Shown piece after piece: positions 33,073 to 44,024 of a DNA stretch of 64,000 bases; positions within the stretch are counted from its first letter, which is position 1; each line of letters starts with the position of its first letter. The DNA is taken from the NCBI RefSeq assembly GCF_004379255.2, contig NC_056051.1, forward strand, positions 9,463,968 to 9,527,967. The letters are read 5' to 3'. The translations under genes and the position numbers were made by a program. Under the pieces are notes generated by a model. It made no database searches, had not been told where the DNA came from, and saw only the letters and a program-made list of their open reading frames with translations. The DNA is from Salvia splendens (lineage: Eukaryota; Streptophyta; Magnoliopsida; Lamiales; Lamiaceae).

Positions 33073-34335
33073 TGAAGGGGTTGGCAGCGGAAATCATCAC
33101 ATGCATCATGTTCTTAACTTGAATTCAATCATGCTTTAGTGTATTGAAACCTAAAACATGCTTACTACGGAATAACCAATTTACCTTGAAAATTCTCCAA
33201 AGAATCGAAGATGGCTAGCGCCTTCTCCACGTGAAGATCTTTAGTACTAAACCACGGATCTTCTAACTGGTTCCCGGACTGTATGCTTATATCAGTGTGG
33301 GCTGGTCTCACCAGAATATTTGGACTTAAATAAAGAAGACATAAATTCTATCTCACGGAGGAGAGCTGAAGGAGAATTTTCGTCCCTCACAGTGTAGGAT
33401 AGGGGGACTAAGTTTTTAATAAAATTAAGTGTATTTTCTGTCTCCTTTATTCTCCAATTTATATTAAGTCACATATTGGGCACAGTCAGGGATCTATGGA
33501 AGGTTTTGGATATGGCCTCACCCAGTTAGCTTTTTACTAATTAAATTGAACCCACAATTTAATACAAGCTTATATTGGAATATACGAGCAGCCACTACAG
33601 AAGTAATATTGCACTGCCCATCCAAATCCGAAATTATAAGTAATCTAGGTTTCCATTTGTTTGTTGTTCATTTCCCACGCTTAAGATAGAAACGTCAATA
33701 ATTAATTAGTGTCTTCTATGAACTTAATTAATTAACATCTTATTAATTCCAATAGTGGACTTAACAAGAAACGCTTATTTATTATTCAATGAGTAATCAA
33801 ACTCCAACTAGCTAGGTTCCAAATAATAAAGTCTTGTTTCAAGCTCCTCTTGGGGACGTTATCAAACGAGACTCACCTCGCGCACGATTCAATATAATAG
33901 CAATCCTAGCACAACTAGATATTAATCACCACTACCCAATATACCAGGATTATTGAGTTGCGCAAAACCCGCACCATTTGGTAAGTCAAAGTAGTGCATA
34001 ATCAATACCGTATGCTTAATGCTAACGTACATTGATTAATAAATAGATAATTTATCAAGAACTCGTCTTTCTGGGTTGTGAAATTCTTGTTTTTCTTTGT
34101 TCAGAACTGACCGTGTTACCTTAAAGTGGATGACGCCCACAACTGGTCTACTAAAACAAAGACTTAGACTTTGTTAAATTGTGTATACATTTAAACATGC
34201 AATAAACATCCATTAAATGTAAAACATAACAACATTATGACAAAAATAATCTGTTTCATCCATTGGAAAATAAAATAATGAGTTTTACAGTATTCAATCA
34301 CTCGAAAGGTGATTTCTAGTATACAAATTCTAACA
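33073..34335 (-). repeat. Copia-type solo LTR copy C
   Basis: This 1263-bp minus-orientation copy has a perfect TSD TGAAG (33068-33072 and 34336-34340). Compared with copy B it lacks roughly 70 bp near 33092 and roughly 170 bp near 34070. Confidence 0.9.
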
Positions 34336-35719
34336 TGAAGTTGATCCAACACTTGTTAGAAAGGTATCCAAGTAATTGGAGTTGAGACCCGAGGTATGTT
34401 TTAAGGGTATCCCAAATGATGAAAGGTTACAAGTTCATGGTCTTAGACCAGCATCTAAATCGTAGAATGTTTGTTTCATCAAAATTGTTAAATACTTTCG
34501 ATTTGATTAGTGCCCTTAATAGTGTTGTAAGCACTAGAAAGTTGAAAGTGCATTACGTATGTTATTCTTGGCACTCTAAGATTATGAAACTACAAAAGTT
34601 ACAAACAACTAAGATTGGTATCTAGTGTAGGAAATTGATTGTCTACCTAGTTTAAGATGAAGGATTTAAGAGAGACTAGTTACATTCTAAGCATCTAAAT
34701 CTTGAGAGTCTATTAATAATCCTATGTCTATACATTGGTTGGAACATTTTAGCATTACAAATTCAATGAAAATGTTTTACTCCCTCCGTCCACCATTAGG
34801 AGTCCCAGTTGACCATTTTAGTCCATCTGCCATTAGGAATCCTAGATCACTTTTTCCGTAATGGTAGGTTGACCACACTTTCTACTAACTCATTCTCCTC
34901 ACATTCTATTATAAAACTAATATATAAAAATGGGACACACATTCCACTATATTTTTCCATCCGCTTTCCTTTGTATTTCTTAAAACTCGTGCCGAACTCA
35001 AATGGGATTCCTAATGGTGAAAGGAGGGAGTACATTTCAAGATGGAATTACTTTGTATCTAGTCAAGTGTCGTTTGACACTTAGTGAGATCGAGAATAAT
35101 GAGACTAGTTTTGGATATAGATGTCCCATACATGCTATGATATCTACTAAGTTTGATATTAGCTTTGTCATTTCCATAGCAAGAAAATATCTTTTGAACC
35201 ATGGCCAAGGACTTTGATTGAGATAAAGTATATACCATAGTACTTGAGAAAGACTAAACTATATATTCTAGTTTACTATTCATTCATGTTATGTCCTTTA
35301 GGTTACACTGACTCAGTTTTATGACTGATCATAATCGAGCAAGTCATCCTTTGACTATGTGTTCACCTTCGGAGTATCTTCCTAATTCTGAGTATGCCTA
35401 TGAGTATTATATTTTGTTATGAATATTCTACTGAATAGACTAACTCTAGGGACACACGAGCTCATAAAGCAACAATCAAATAGAAAGATGAAATTAATTA
35501 AAGATCAAGTGTGCAAGAAGACATTAACATAACCAAGATAACATTTGAAAACAACTTGGCAGGATCTTTCACAAAATTCCTTTGTAGCGACATGTTGCAA
35601 ACATGATGTAAAAGGATTGGTGTTCGATATATCATGGAACGAGACAGGCTTTGAGTATAAATGGGAGAGCTTTTGGCAGTGGGTATATCGAAAGCATGTT
35701 TTGAGTATAAGTGAGATAT
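34336..35719 (+). pseudogene. Copia-3 relic: end of integrase to RNase H, 5'-truncated
   Basis: Fragments in several frames fit a second Copia lineage. After the TPYELW region come pieces like the GYYFYNP...VFV region (KGYKFMVLDQHL then RMFVSSKLL). Then follows the RT end (CPIHAMISTKFDISFVISIA, where families have YAMLCTRPDI) and a last stretch near 35545-35700. AAGTGAGATAT (35709-35719) just before the LTR is a plausible polypurine tract. Stops and indels are many, and a MITE (34780-35030) interrupts it. The 5' half and 5' LTR are gone. Confidence 0.7.
34780..35030. mobile_element. Stowaway-type MITE
   Basis: TIR CTCCCTCCGTCCACCATTAG and the mirror CTAATGGTGAAAGGAGGGAG bound 251 bp, with TA on both sides (34778-34779, 35031-35032). 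It lies inside the Copia-3 relic. Confidence 0.9.
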
Positions 35720-38700
35720 TGTTAGGGTTGGTATACTGAAAAGTTGTTTCGAGCAGTTCGCACGAATAGAATTTTGCTTGTATACAATAAACTCTAGAAT
35801 CCACGTTTAACCCGATCCAAGAAAAAGTAATATTTTTACTTTTGCTTAGTAGATTGGTTGTGTTAGCTTGTGCATTTATAAGATGTTTTTCAAATGTTTA
35901 AATGTTTAAGAAACAAACAAAGTATAGTTCTTTTGCTTAGTAGATTGGTTGTGAGTGTCGTTCACATTAAGGTAACACGGTAGGTTCTATGCAATGCTTT
36001 GCAAAAGAGAAATAAGAATTTCACAACCTAGATAGGCTTTGACTACTGAAAGAGCTTCTTTTACACGTGCATTTATAAATTTTAGATGAAGCGCCAACAG
36101 GTCAAGTAGAGTCTCTATTTTGGTCAAGTTGAATCTCTAGACCTAGCCTCGTGTCAATGGATGTGCAATCCAAGCATTTTAAAAACCTTAACTCACTTCT
36201 ATTGGCTAGTATAGGGGAGTAAGGATCGATTCCACATATATGGAGGGCTATCGGGAGCTGTTGTGTGAACAAGATGTTCCGGGAAAGGTTGGTTGCTGCC
36301 ACACAACTATTGAGTAGGTTAAGTTTAACTACTTGACTGGAATGTAAAACTAGCTACTTGACTTGAGAGACGAAAGTGAATTCTAACTAACTGACCAACT
36401 AGACTATGAAGGTATGGAAAGAGAATAAAACACGAAAATATTTTTGATCATTTTAATAAAACATGAAAGCAACAAAAAAAACAATAGAAACTTACTAACC
36501 AAAGCTAAAGACTTTCCTAAAATGGGTATGTAGCTGAAAAAGTGAAAAGAGGACCACTACTTTATCTGGCCATGTAGACTGGAAAAGTAAAAGCATGTAA
36601 AGACAAAAACAATTAAACCTAAGCTACTTTTCAGATTTTGTTGCGATTTTTTACTTCATCTTCCTCGTCTATCCACAATAAACAGATCTTGAAAACACCA
36701 TGGATGAATTAAAATGCGACAAAATAGAGCATAATCGAAAAATATACGGAAACACGAAATCGGCACCGAAAAACGCAGATCTATGCTAAATGACCAACTG
36801 GAGAGCATGTAAACAACATGGATTTAAACATCTAAGCTAACTGGCTAACTGGAAAGCACGTAAGCAGCATGGATCTAAACTAAAACATCCATAATGCAAG
36901 AATTTAAACAATATCCAATGGTGGAAACACGAGATTTAACTTCAAAAACAATGAGATTTAATCAAAGCATCAAATACGAAAGAGTTTCTAAAGCTAAGAT
37001 GTTCAAACACTTCAAAACACTTGAGATCTTAAACTAAAATGTGCAAGAACTGAAAATAAACGATGGTGTCTTCAACAAGCTAATTAAGAACGGCTGGAAC
37101 AAGCTGGAATTAAGCTAAACTAAGGTAAATCTAGAGCAGAACTAATCCAACCTAAGAGAGTGGTGACATTAAGCGCCTATGAGAGCTTTCTAACTAAACT
37201 TAAAAGATGGTAGCGTTAAGCACTACTTCTTCTTCGGTAAGACCCTATATTTATAGGGATGCATGGCTCAAATCCCTAGGGTTACATCCTTCAATAATTT
37301 GATATTTCTTTCCTCGGGAATTTCTAAAGCAGCCTCCTGACTTTGAGGTGTGGTCTACTGACTAGTTTGCACTCTTATGCTCAACTTCTTCTTGATTCTT
37401 CTTCTTTTCTCGTGCAATTTTCCATATCAGCGAGTCATTTGTTCTCCTTGATCAGTTGGCAACTTCTTCTTCGGGTCTGTCTCCAAGACGTAGCCTCTTG
37501 ACTATTTTGCACACTTTTTGCTGCTTTTTCACTTCTTTCGCCTTCAGCACCCCTTGTGAGAATTTATACTATTTCCTGCACATTTAGCAAATAATTTGCG
37601 CATGTTACGGTAAACTGGCCAATAACCAAGGCATAAAACTCGGCTCATCAGCTACTTATCGCGAAAGGTTGCAATATCAGCCCGTATACTTCCAAGCCTT
37701 TACGAAATAAGATGACATTGGTGTGCATTGAAAGGATCTAACAGAAAGATAAGTCTTTATACTGTTTATTGAAAGACGAGGTCATGATAAACTATCATTT
37801 CTTAATCAATATATTTAGCCTTGATCATACGTTATTGATTATGCATTACTTTGATTTATCAAATAGTGCCGTTATTTAGCAACCCAAGAATCCTGATATT
37901 TTGGGTAGTGGTAATTAATATCTAGTGGTGCTAGGATTGCTATTGTGTTGAATCGCGCCCTAGGAGAGTCTAGTTTGATAATTTCCTCAAGAGGAGTTTG
38001 AAATAAAATTTTATTGTTCAGAAGCCATTTGGAATTTATTCCATATATAATAATAAGAATTTCAACTAAGTCCACTATTGGAGTAAGTAAGATATTAATT
38101 AATTAAGTAAAAAAACAAACATTAATTAATGAAAATTTATATCTTGAGCGAGGGAAATAACTAGTTTAACGAGGAAACTCATATTGCTTATAATTTTGGA
38201 TTGGATAGGTAAATCAATATTATTACCTAGTGGCTAATAATAATATTTCATTTTATACTTGAATTAAATTGGGGTTCAGTTTAATTACTTAAAAAGCAAA
38301 TGAGTGTGGTCTGCATCAAAACCTCCGTAGATCCCTAACTGAGCCTGATATGTAACTTAATAAATAGTTGAATAAATGAAAGACGTTGTAAACACACTTG
38401 CAGGAATCACCCCTCTCTCTCTTGAGCAACGCGAATTCCTTTTCTCACTCTGTGTGCGATTTCTGTGTCTTCTATATTCAAGTCCTACATATTTTAATAT
38501 AAATAGCCCACCCTGATATCGAAATATAATTCGGGAACCACTCAGAAGATCTGTGGTCTAATATCGAAGAACATCGCATGGAGAAGACGCAAGCAATCGA
38601 CGATTCTTTGGAAAATCAAATCGGTAACCCTAAATATTAGAATTCATGTTTTAGGATTTATATTCTAAGCATGAATTATTTGTTTTCTAGCATGCAATTA

Positions 38701-38809
38701 TGTGTTAACATGTGAATTGATTAATCACATTATCTATCACATAGATCCTTAGTTTGATTTATTTATTTGTGCAAGTCTTCCGCTGTTGAAAGGGCACCAA
38801 ACCCCAGCA
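35720..38809 (+). repeat. 3' LTR of Copia-3, containing a nested solo LTR
   Basis: The LTR begins TGTTAGGGTTGG and ends CCCCAGCA. Without the nested insert (36047-37650 plus one TSD) it is about 1481 bp. No TSD is found, as expected for the 3' end of a truncated element whose 5' LTR is missing. It ties the TGTTAGG solo-LTR family to Copia. Confidence 0.85.
36047..37650 (-). repeat. Athila-type solo LTR inside the Copia-3 LTR
   Basis: A 1604-bp insertion starts TGATGAGCCGAGTTTTATGC on the minus strand and ends GCTCTTTCA. The flanks are ACTAC (36042-36046) and GCTAC (37651-37655); the homologous intact LTR has GCTAC at this place (near 8949-8953), so the left copy mutated once. It shares the GGATCGAT(T/C)C block with 18809-20250. 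Confidence 0.88.
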
Positions 38810-39186
38810 TGATGCCATAAGTTAAAACTTTCTGGTGAAAAGTGTAAAAAATAAAAAAGCGACCTAATCGGTTACCGGTTTCCGGCACAACCGACCGGCT
38901 CCCCCGGTTCAAAATGGTCAAACTCCCCAACAGTTTTATAGCATGAACACCGGACCAAACATCGGTTCGCGACCGGTTGGTCTGGTCTGGTCTGGTTTTT
39001 AAAACACTGATTGAGACAAATAATGGAGAACAAGGGGGTACTATATTAGATTTTTTTTAATTCTTCTACTTTATTACTTATTTTACTAGACGTCTAACAA
39101 TGAACATCGTGGAAAAGAAAATTGTTAAGGTCGTTCTTGATATGATGGAATGAAATAAGAATAAAATGGAATGGAGATAAAAAAAA
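38810..39186. other. Interval with a probable hAT MITE end
   Basis: There is no gene here. The stretch 38870-39015 is rich in ACCGG/CCGGTT words, contains TGGTCTGGTCTGGTCTGG, and ends TTTTTAAAACACTG, which resembles one end of hAT-type MITEs. I do not see the matching left end. Confidence 0.35.
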
Positions 39187-40066
39187 GACTAAAGTCTCAA
39201 TTTGGTCCTTAACATATTACGTTTTTTTAATTTTGGTCCAAAACATTATCTTTTGAATTATTCGGTCCCTCACAAATAAAAACGGGTCACATTTGGTCCA
39301 TTTTGGACGGTTCCATCAAATTTTTAACGGTTTTAATTACCGGGTCACAAATCCGTCACTAACTGGGAGAAACTGATTCGTCGCAAATCCGTCACAAATC
39401 CGTCACTAATCTGTCACTAATACGCGGGAGAACACGGTGCGGCCGTTGTGGTTGAGGGAATTCCACAGTCGGGTTTCGTGGCTAAGCCCGAAGACGAGGA
39501 GGTTGCAGGAGGCGGCGTAGCGGCGGAGCATGGCGGCGACGGTGTTCAGCTTGTCGGCGGACATGCGGCCGGTGCAGGAGGCGTTGAGGGTGGCGTAGTG
39601 GTGAAGCGCGTCGAAAACGGAGTTGGGGAGGCTGGATTTGGAATTCTGGGTCGGCGGCTTCCCTGGTGGTGAGGAGGGTGAAGGCGAAGGTGAAGATGAA
39701 GAAGAGGACGTAGACGAAGAGCCACGCACGGTGGCAAGGCCCCACCGGCGCTCCGTGGTAGAGAACGATGAACTCCGTCAAAAATTTGCTGAATCAGTTT
39801 CTCCCAATTAGTGATGGATTAGTGACGGATCAGTTTCTCCCATTTAGTAGCGGATTAGTGACGGATCAGTTTCTCCCAGTTAGTGGCGGATTAGTGACGG
39901 ATTTGTGACCTGGTAATTTAAACCGTCAAAAATTTGACGGAACCGTCCAAAATGGACCAAATGTGATCCGATTTCAAATGTGAGGGACCGAATAATTTAA
40001 AAGATAATGTGTTGGACCAAAATAAAAAAAACGCAATATGTTAAGGACCAAATTGAGACTTTAGTT
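39187..40066. mobile_element. Pack-MULE 1 carrying a DUF579 gene fragment
   Basis: Inverted terminal repeats of about 220-260 bp (GACTAAAGTCTCAATTTGGT... and its mirror) flank a GC-rich core. The 9-bp flanks TAAAAAAAA (39178-39186) and TAAAAAAAT (40067-40075) fit Mutator-like target duplications, though A-rich sequence weakens this. The core (about 39425-39790) is plainly exon-like and differs in base composition from the surroundings. No transposase is present, so it is non-autonomous. Confidence 0.82.
39406..39790 (-). pseudogene. Captured DUF579 (polysaccharide O-methyltransferase family) fragment
   Basis: Minus-strand translation gives, in one frame, a hydrophobic anchor (WLFVYVLFFIFTFAFTLLTT, 39781-39660 region). 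After a frame change it gives LPNSVFDALHHYAT and CNLLVFGLSHETRLWNSLN followed by HNGRTVF. That second part matches the N-terminal half of DUF579 proteins (GXM/IRX15 group, Golgi type II enzymes or factors of xylan side-chain methylation), including the conserved start of the AdoMet-binding region. The frameshift between anchor and domain and the loss of everything after GRTVF, where the reading enters the MULE TIR, make it non-functional. Family assignment is from memory of motifs. The donor gene is not in the window. Confidence 0.7.
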
Positions 40067-40201
40067 TAAAAAAATAGAATGACAGTTTCATTCCATTCTT
40101 GTACTACTTAATAAGCACAATTAATACAAAGTGAATGAAACTATTATTACTTGATTGATTCAATTCATTTGATTGGTAACTTCAAAAAATATATGAATTA
40201 A

Positions 40202-40510
40202 ATGAAAAAATTCTACTCACACACAGTACACACATTGCACAAAATTATTAAATACACCCATTACGCACACGCACACACTAAATATATACTATGCACACAA
40301 ACGGATACATTCATACATACATACATACATAACTCGTTATATACACTGACACACCCACTACACCATGCACAATACACACTACATGTAATATGTGTGAATG
40401 AGTGTGTATTGTGTGAGCATGTGTATGTGTAGTGTGGGCAATGTGTATATATGTAGTGTGTGTAGTATGTGAGTGAGTGAGTGTATGTGCAATGCGTGTT
40501 GTGTTTGGAA
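40202..40510. repeat. CA/TG-rich low-complexity inverted repeat
   Basis: An ACACAC/CATACA-rich half (40218-40385, with ATAC repeats at 40311-40330) is followed by a TGTGTG-rich half (40390-40505). Together they form an imperfect inverted repeat. The ORF here is a chance product. Confidence 0.6.
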
Positions 40511-40689
40511 AAAATTACAATTAATAAAAATTTTAAAATTTTAGTTTTATTATAAAATTTAGAAATTATAAAATTGAGATGATATTCAATTGAAATAAAT
40601 ATAATATTTTATATAATTTTGTTAAAGTCGAATTAAGAAAAGAGGGGAATGAAATAAATGACTATTTCTTGGCTAAATAGTAGGAGTGA

Positions 40690-41002
40690 ATATTGTTATA
40701 AAGACTGAATATTGACGGCTGAAGTTTGGTGCTTATTCTATGGATTACAGTTGGTAAAGTCTCGAGGAATTAGGAAACTAGAAGTGGAGACTGATAGCCT
40801 TGTTGGAGTCGCTATGATTTTAGGAAATTTTGATATCTCTGTCAATTGTCGCTCCATATACACAAGGTGCCTACTCCAGAATTTCGAGTTTGTTGTGGTT
40901 CGTCATGTGCAAAGAGAGAAGGTAACTTTGCAGCTAACTTTTTGTCGCATTATGCATATAGCTTTCCTAGAGGAGTTCAGAAAAGACATCGGTAGGCATT
41001 AG
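40690..41002 (+). pseudogene. LINE-type RNase H domain remnant
   Basis: The frame at 40712-41002 reads AEVWCLFYGLQLVKSRGIRK, then LEVETDSLVGVAMI and FEFVVVRHVQREK. This is the RVT_3-type RNase H usually found at the C-terminus of plant L1-like LINE ORF2 (and in stand-alone RNase H proteins). The E and D of ELEVETDS-like motifs are seen, but the later NxxAD part is destroyed (KVTLQLTFCR). No RT is visible upstream, so this is a 5'-truncated LINE or a domesticated fragment; the first is more likely. Confidence 0.6.
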
Positions 41003-41246
41003 GTTGGTTACTTCATGATAGTGTTTCTTATATTCGCTAGTTTCTCTTTTCGAGCGCTGCCCGCGGTTTTGTACCAAAAAAGAATGAATGATAATTTCTA
41101 AGAAAAAAACATACTAAAAAAATGAAATCAAAGTAAGAATACTCAATTGCGCTCCATTTGTGAAGCTCTGAAACAAATGGAAGTATCACATGAATTAAAT
41201 CTTGTATAAGAAATTTAAGAGATCGAATATGTGTAAGTTAGACTTT

Positions 41247-41255
41247 TATAAAATA
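41247..41255 (+). promoter_or_regulatory. Candidate TATA box of the gene at 41776
   Basis: TATAAAATA stands about 30 bp before the likely start of the C/T-rich 5' leader (41300-41450). This placement fits a plant core promoter, but other starts are possible. Confidence 0.4.
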
Positions 41256-41733
41256 CTAATGACCCCAAAAGAACGTTCCCTGATTTAAAAGTTTTGACTA
41301 TTTGACTTTTAGTCTATCCAATTCCAAATCTCCCTTCTTTCTGCAAATTCTATCCGAGGATAAACCCCTTTGGCGGAAACATTTCTTCTGCCTTCACTCA
41401 CAAATCGCAATCTCTGCAATTCACCTCACCGCCTCAGAGTTTATCTTGTGTGCGTGTATAATTCATACATATCCAAAAATAAGCATCTTTTTGTTTAATT
41501 TTATAAAATTCAGAATTTGGGATTGGATATTTTCTTGATAATTTGTGTTTAGGAAAAGGTTGTTTCCCCAATTCAACTGAAGGGCGGACATGTTTTATCA
41601 TTCCTTTTGAATAAATTATTTACTACGTTTATGAAGTTGGGATCTTTCTCGTTAAGGAAAGGATTTCTAATGTTAGATTAAATGCATTTATTTATTTGTC
41701 TTTCTTTTCAGGTGTGCTGTTGTTTGTGAGAAG

Positions 41734-41772
41734 ATGGGTTTAGTGGGAATTTCTTGCTTGCTTGATGCGTAG
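41734..41772 (+). promoter_or_regulatory. uORF in the 5' leader
   Basis: A 12-residue uORF (MGLVGISCLLDA then TAG) ends three bases before the main ATG at 41776. It follows a likely 3' splice site, TTTCTTTTCAG, at about 41701-41711. Its closeness to the main start suggests leaky scanning or reinitiation. This is inference from sequence only. Confidence 0.45.
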
Positions 41773-41775
41773 AAG

Positions 41776-44024
41776 ATGGCATTAGCAACATTTCAGCTGC
41801 GGGTAAATCTCTGTCCAGATATTTTATTGATAAATGAGAATTGAGCTTACAGTTTTACCTGGGAGTCTTTCTGGAAGGATAATTTTGTTATTTGAATGAT
41901 TATGAGATGCATTATTTACATTTAAATGTTCGAGACGGTTCTAGATTACTATATTGAATGTATTCGAAATCATTTGTGTTTTGGTCTTCATAATTGTAGA
42001 GTATTGAATGATTATCCGTTTTCCCTCATTAACTAGGGCTCTTGTAGCAGTTTCCCTTGTGTGCCCACAGCACGGTGCAGAGGGAGCCAACTAAAATACC
42101 TTTTGGCCCAGTCCCAGTCCCAGTCCCACGAGTTGGGAGAAAAGATAGTCTGAGCTCCTTAAAATGCAGATCCTGTTCAAGGTTAGATATTTACATATAG
42201 GATTTCTAATGAATCAACGTATAGATGAACATGTCATTTGAGCAACCATTGGCGGCACTAAATGAGTATGACCAGCATTATAAACCTCTTAAGGACTGCT
42301 CTCGGCTATTATGCTAATATGGTGGACAATGTTCATAATTTGTAATCCAGTACTCCCTCTGTCCCTCTGTAGTAGAGGGGTTTCTTTTTGGCACGAAGTT
42401 TAAGAAATTGTGTTAAGAGTTAGTTAAATGAAGGGATAATAAAGTGGGAAAGGAAAAAGGTCGATGAAGGGAGAATAAAGTAAGAGAGAGTAGAGTAATG
42501 GAGAAGAAATAGGTTGATTTTTGCCAAAATAAGAAATGACTTGGTTGCTCAGCTATAGTGGACAACCCAACAACCCAAAAAGGAATACGACTCATGTACA
42601 GAGGAACAGAGGGTGTACTTTAGTCACTTTCAACAACACTTGATTTTGAAGTCATACCTTTTGTTTTTGATATTTACTGCTCATGATATCACGTAGGTAT
42701 TTATGACATGTTCAATGCTTGATCATTTTACTTGATTTGTGCCTGTTTCATATAAAACTGATTAAACATCATGCACAGTGGAGGAGCTTCTTTTATTCTT
42801 GGACCAAAGTCCAAAATATCTAAAATATCAACTTTCAAAGGTGGAAATCGACATGATGATCTGAGTGGCAGAGCTAATGACTCCTCCAAATCCCTAAAGA
42901 ATCCTCTTAAAGTTTCTTATTTACAACATGAGAGTGAAGAGTCCTTCGTGGAATCTTCAAAGGCACATAATGTTGTGCCTGCCCCTTATACAGCAGAAGA
43001 TGAGAGAAAAACCAGGTCCTTAGCTATACAAAATCTCTTTAAGAACTGGTTGATGTTACTGCGTACCCCACTAGGAACACAACCAGTGGAGAGAACTCTC
43101 GAAGAACCTTCTGAGGGAATCTCAGAAGAGTCAAATGTCGTGCAAAATAATGAAAGACATGAAGTTTTTAAGGCAGCTTGGTGCTACTTTTTGAGCTTGG
43201 ATCCAACAATAAAGATACCATTTTTAATGTTGTGAGTATAGTCATTTGCTCTCTCTCTCTCTCTCTCTCTGATTATAGAATTTTTTGTCCCTGAGCTTTG
43301 CTTCTCTTATAGTGTTGTTTCTATTGGTTACTTTCTTCTTGTATTAGTAATATTATTATTATCTCAATTAGATTGCTATGCCTTAGTTTGGCTTATTTTG
43401 TGGGCTCCAAAGAAGCAGATATAGCATCTCTTGACCTTCCCCAAAACCAAGATGTTTGAAAATGTGCTCTAAAAATTATGTTTTTCATTTCTTATGGCCT
43501 ACCTTCTGCATTTTGGTTCCTATTTAAAATCTATTATTTTCTCCTTTACGATAAATGTTGTGCATCCAACCGCATATTGCTGATGTCTTTTTCTGCATTG
43601 TGTTCACAGCACACCACTGTACCTGGCAGTAAACCTTGTATATGGATCAGAAGTATCTAAAGAATTAACTCCCCTATGGATTCTTGGACCATTAGTTGCG
43701 GCTCTCTATGTGAAGATGCTCCGAGGAATATGCAGCCTCTATGTGTTCAGCTTCACGCAAACTGTCAGAATAGTCAAGAACCTGCCGGCCTACTACATGC
43801 TGGTATACGAGTACCTTTTCCGTGGGAAGCTAAAAGAAGCCATGCAGAAATATGTATGGCAACCTCTCGTTGACATAAAAAATATGGACTACAAAGAGGT
43901 GACCAAGAGGAAATTGAAGGGTTTCCAAGGGTGGTTGGTGGAGAAATACCAGGATTTTGTTGAATCCATATGGCCGTATTACTGCAGAACAATCAGGTTT
44001 TTGAAGAGGGCCAATCTAATATAG
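41776..44024 (+). CDS. Four-exon plant gene, probable plastid protein with C-terminal membrane-associated domain
   Basis: Coding exons are 41776-41802, 42048-42181, 42779-43231 and 43610-44024. All introns are GT-AG and phases fit, giving 342 residues. The start (MALATFQLRQFPLCAHS) plus Ser/Arg/Pro-rich sequence without acidic residues looks like a chloroplast transit peptide. Residues ~55-200 are polar and low in structure. Residues ~200-242 contain two hydrophobic stretches (FLMFTPLYLAVNLVYG; LTPLWILGPLVAALYV), followed by a conserved-looking basic C-terminus (MLRGICSLYVFSF to RTIRFLKRANLI). The ending reminds me of the plastid, embryo-essential EMB1273-type family, but I cannot verify this. 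A 5'-leader intron probably lies between about 41455 and 41711. A MITE sits in intron 2 and a (CT)n run at the start of intron 3. No stop or frameshift disturbs the model, and it is the only gene here that looks functional. Confidence 0.8.
42353..42615. mobile_element. Stowaway-type MITE in intron 2
   Basis: The 263-bp element reads CTCCCTCTGTCCCTCTGTA on the left and TACAGAGGAACAGAGGGTG on the right, with TA duplications at 42351-42352 and 42616-42617. It is wholly within the intron 42182-42778. Confidence 0.88.
43249..43270 (+). repeat. (CT)n microsatellite in intron 3
   Basis: Eleven CT units lie just after the 5' splice site of intron 3. Confidence 0.9.

Larger units (their letters stand above)
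29367..34335. repeat. Tandem segmental duplication (gypsy LTR end + Copia tail + Copia LTR), two units
   Basis: Unit 1 (29367-31961) and unit 2 (31962-34335) each contain, in the same order, the gypsy LTR end, the outer Copia RNase H tail, a short Copia-3 piece and a minus-strand Copia LTR. With LTR A in front this makes LTR-spacer-LTR-spacer-LTR with a period near 2.59 kb. LTR C keeps a perfect TSD TGAAG. LTR B has the left flank of C and a right flank like that after A. This is what unequal crossing-over between two same-orientation LTRs produces. Confidence 0.9.

Noticed and set aside
35720..38809. Solo LTR with its own TSD
   Set aside because: The flanks GATAT and TGATG differ, and a Copia RT/RNase H relic with a PPT precedes it, so it is a 3' LTR of a truncated element.
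40202..40432. His/Thr-rich 76-codon frame
   Set aside because: It results from CA-rich low-complexity DNA.
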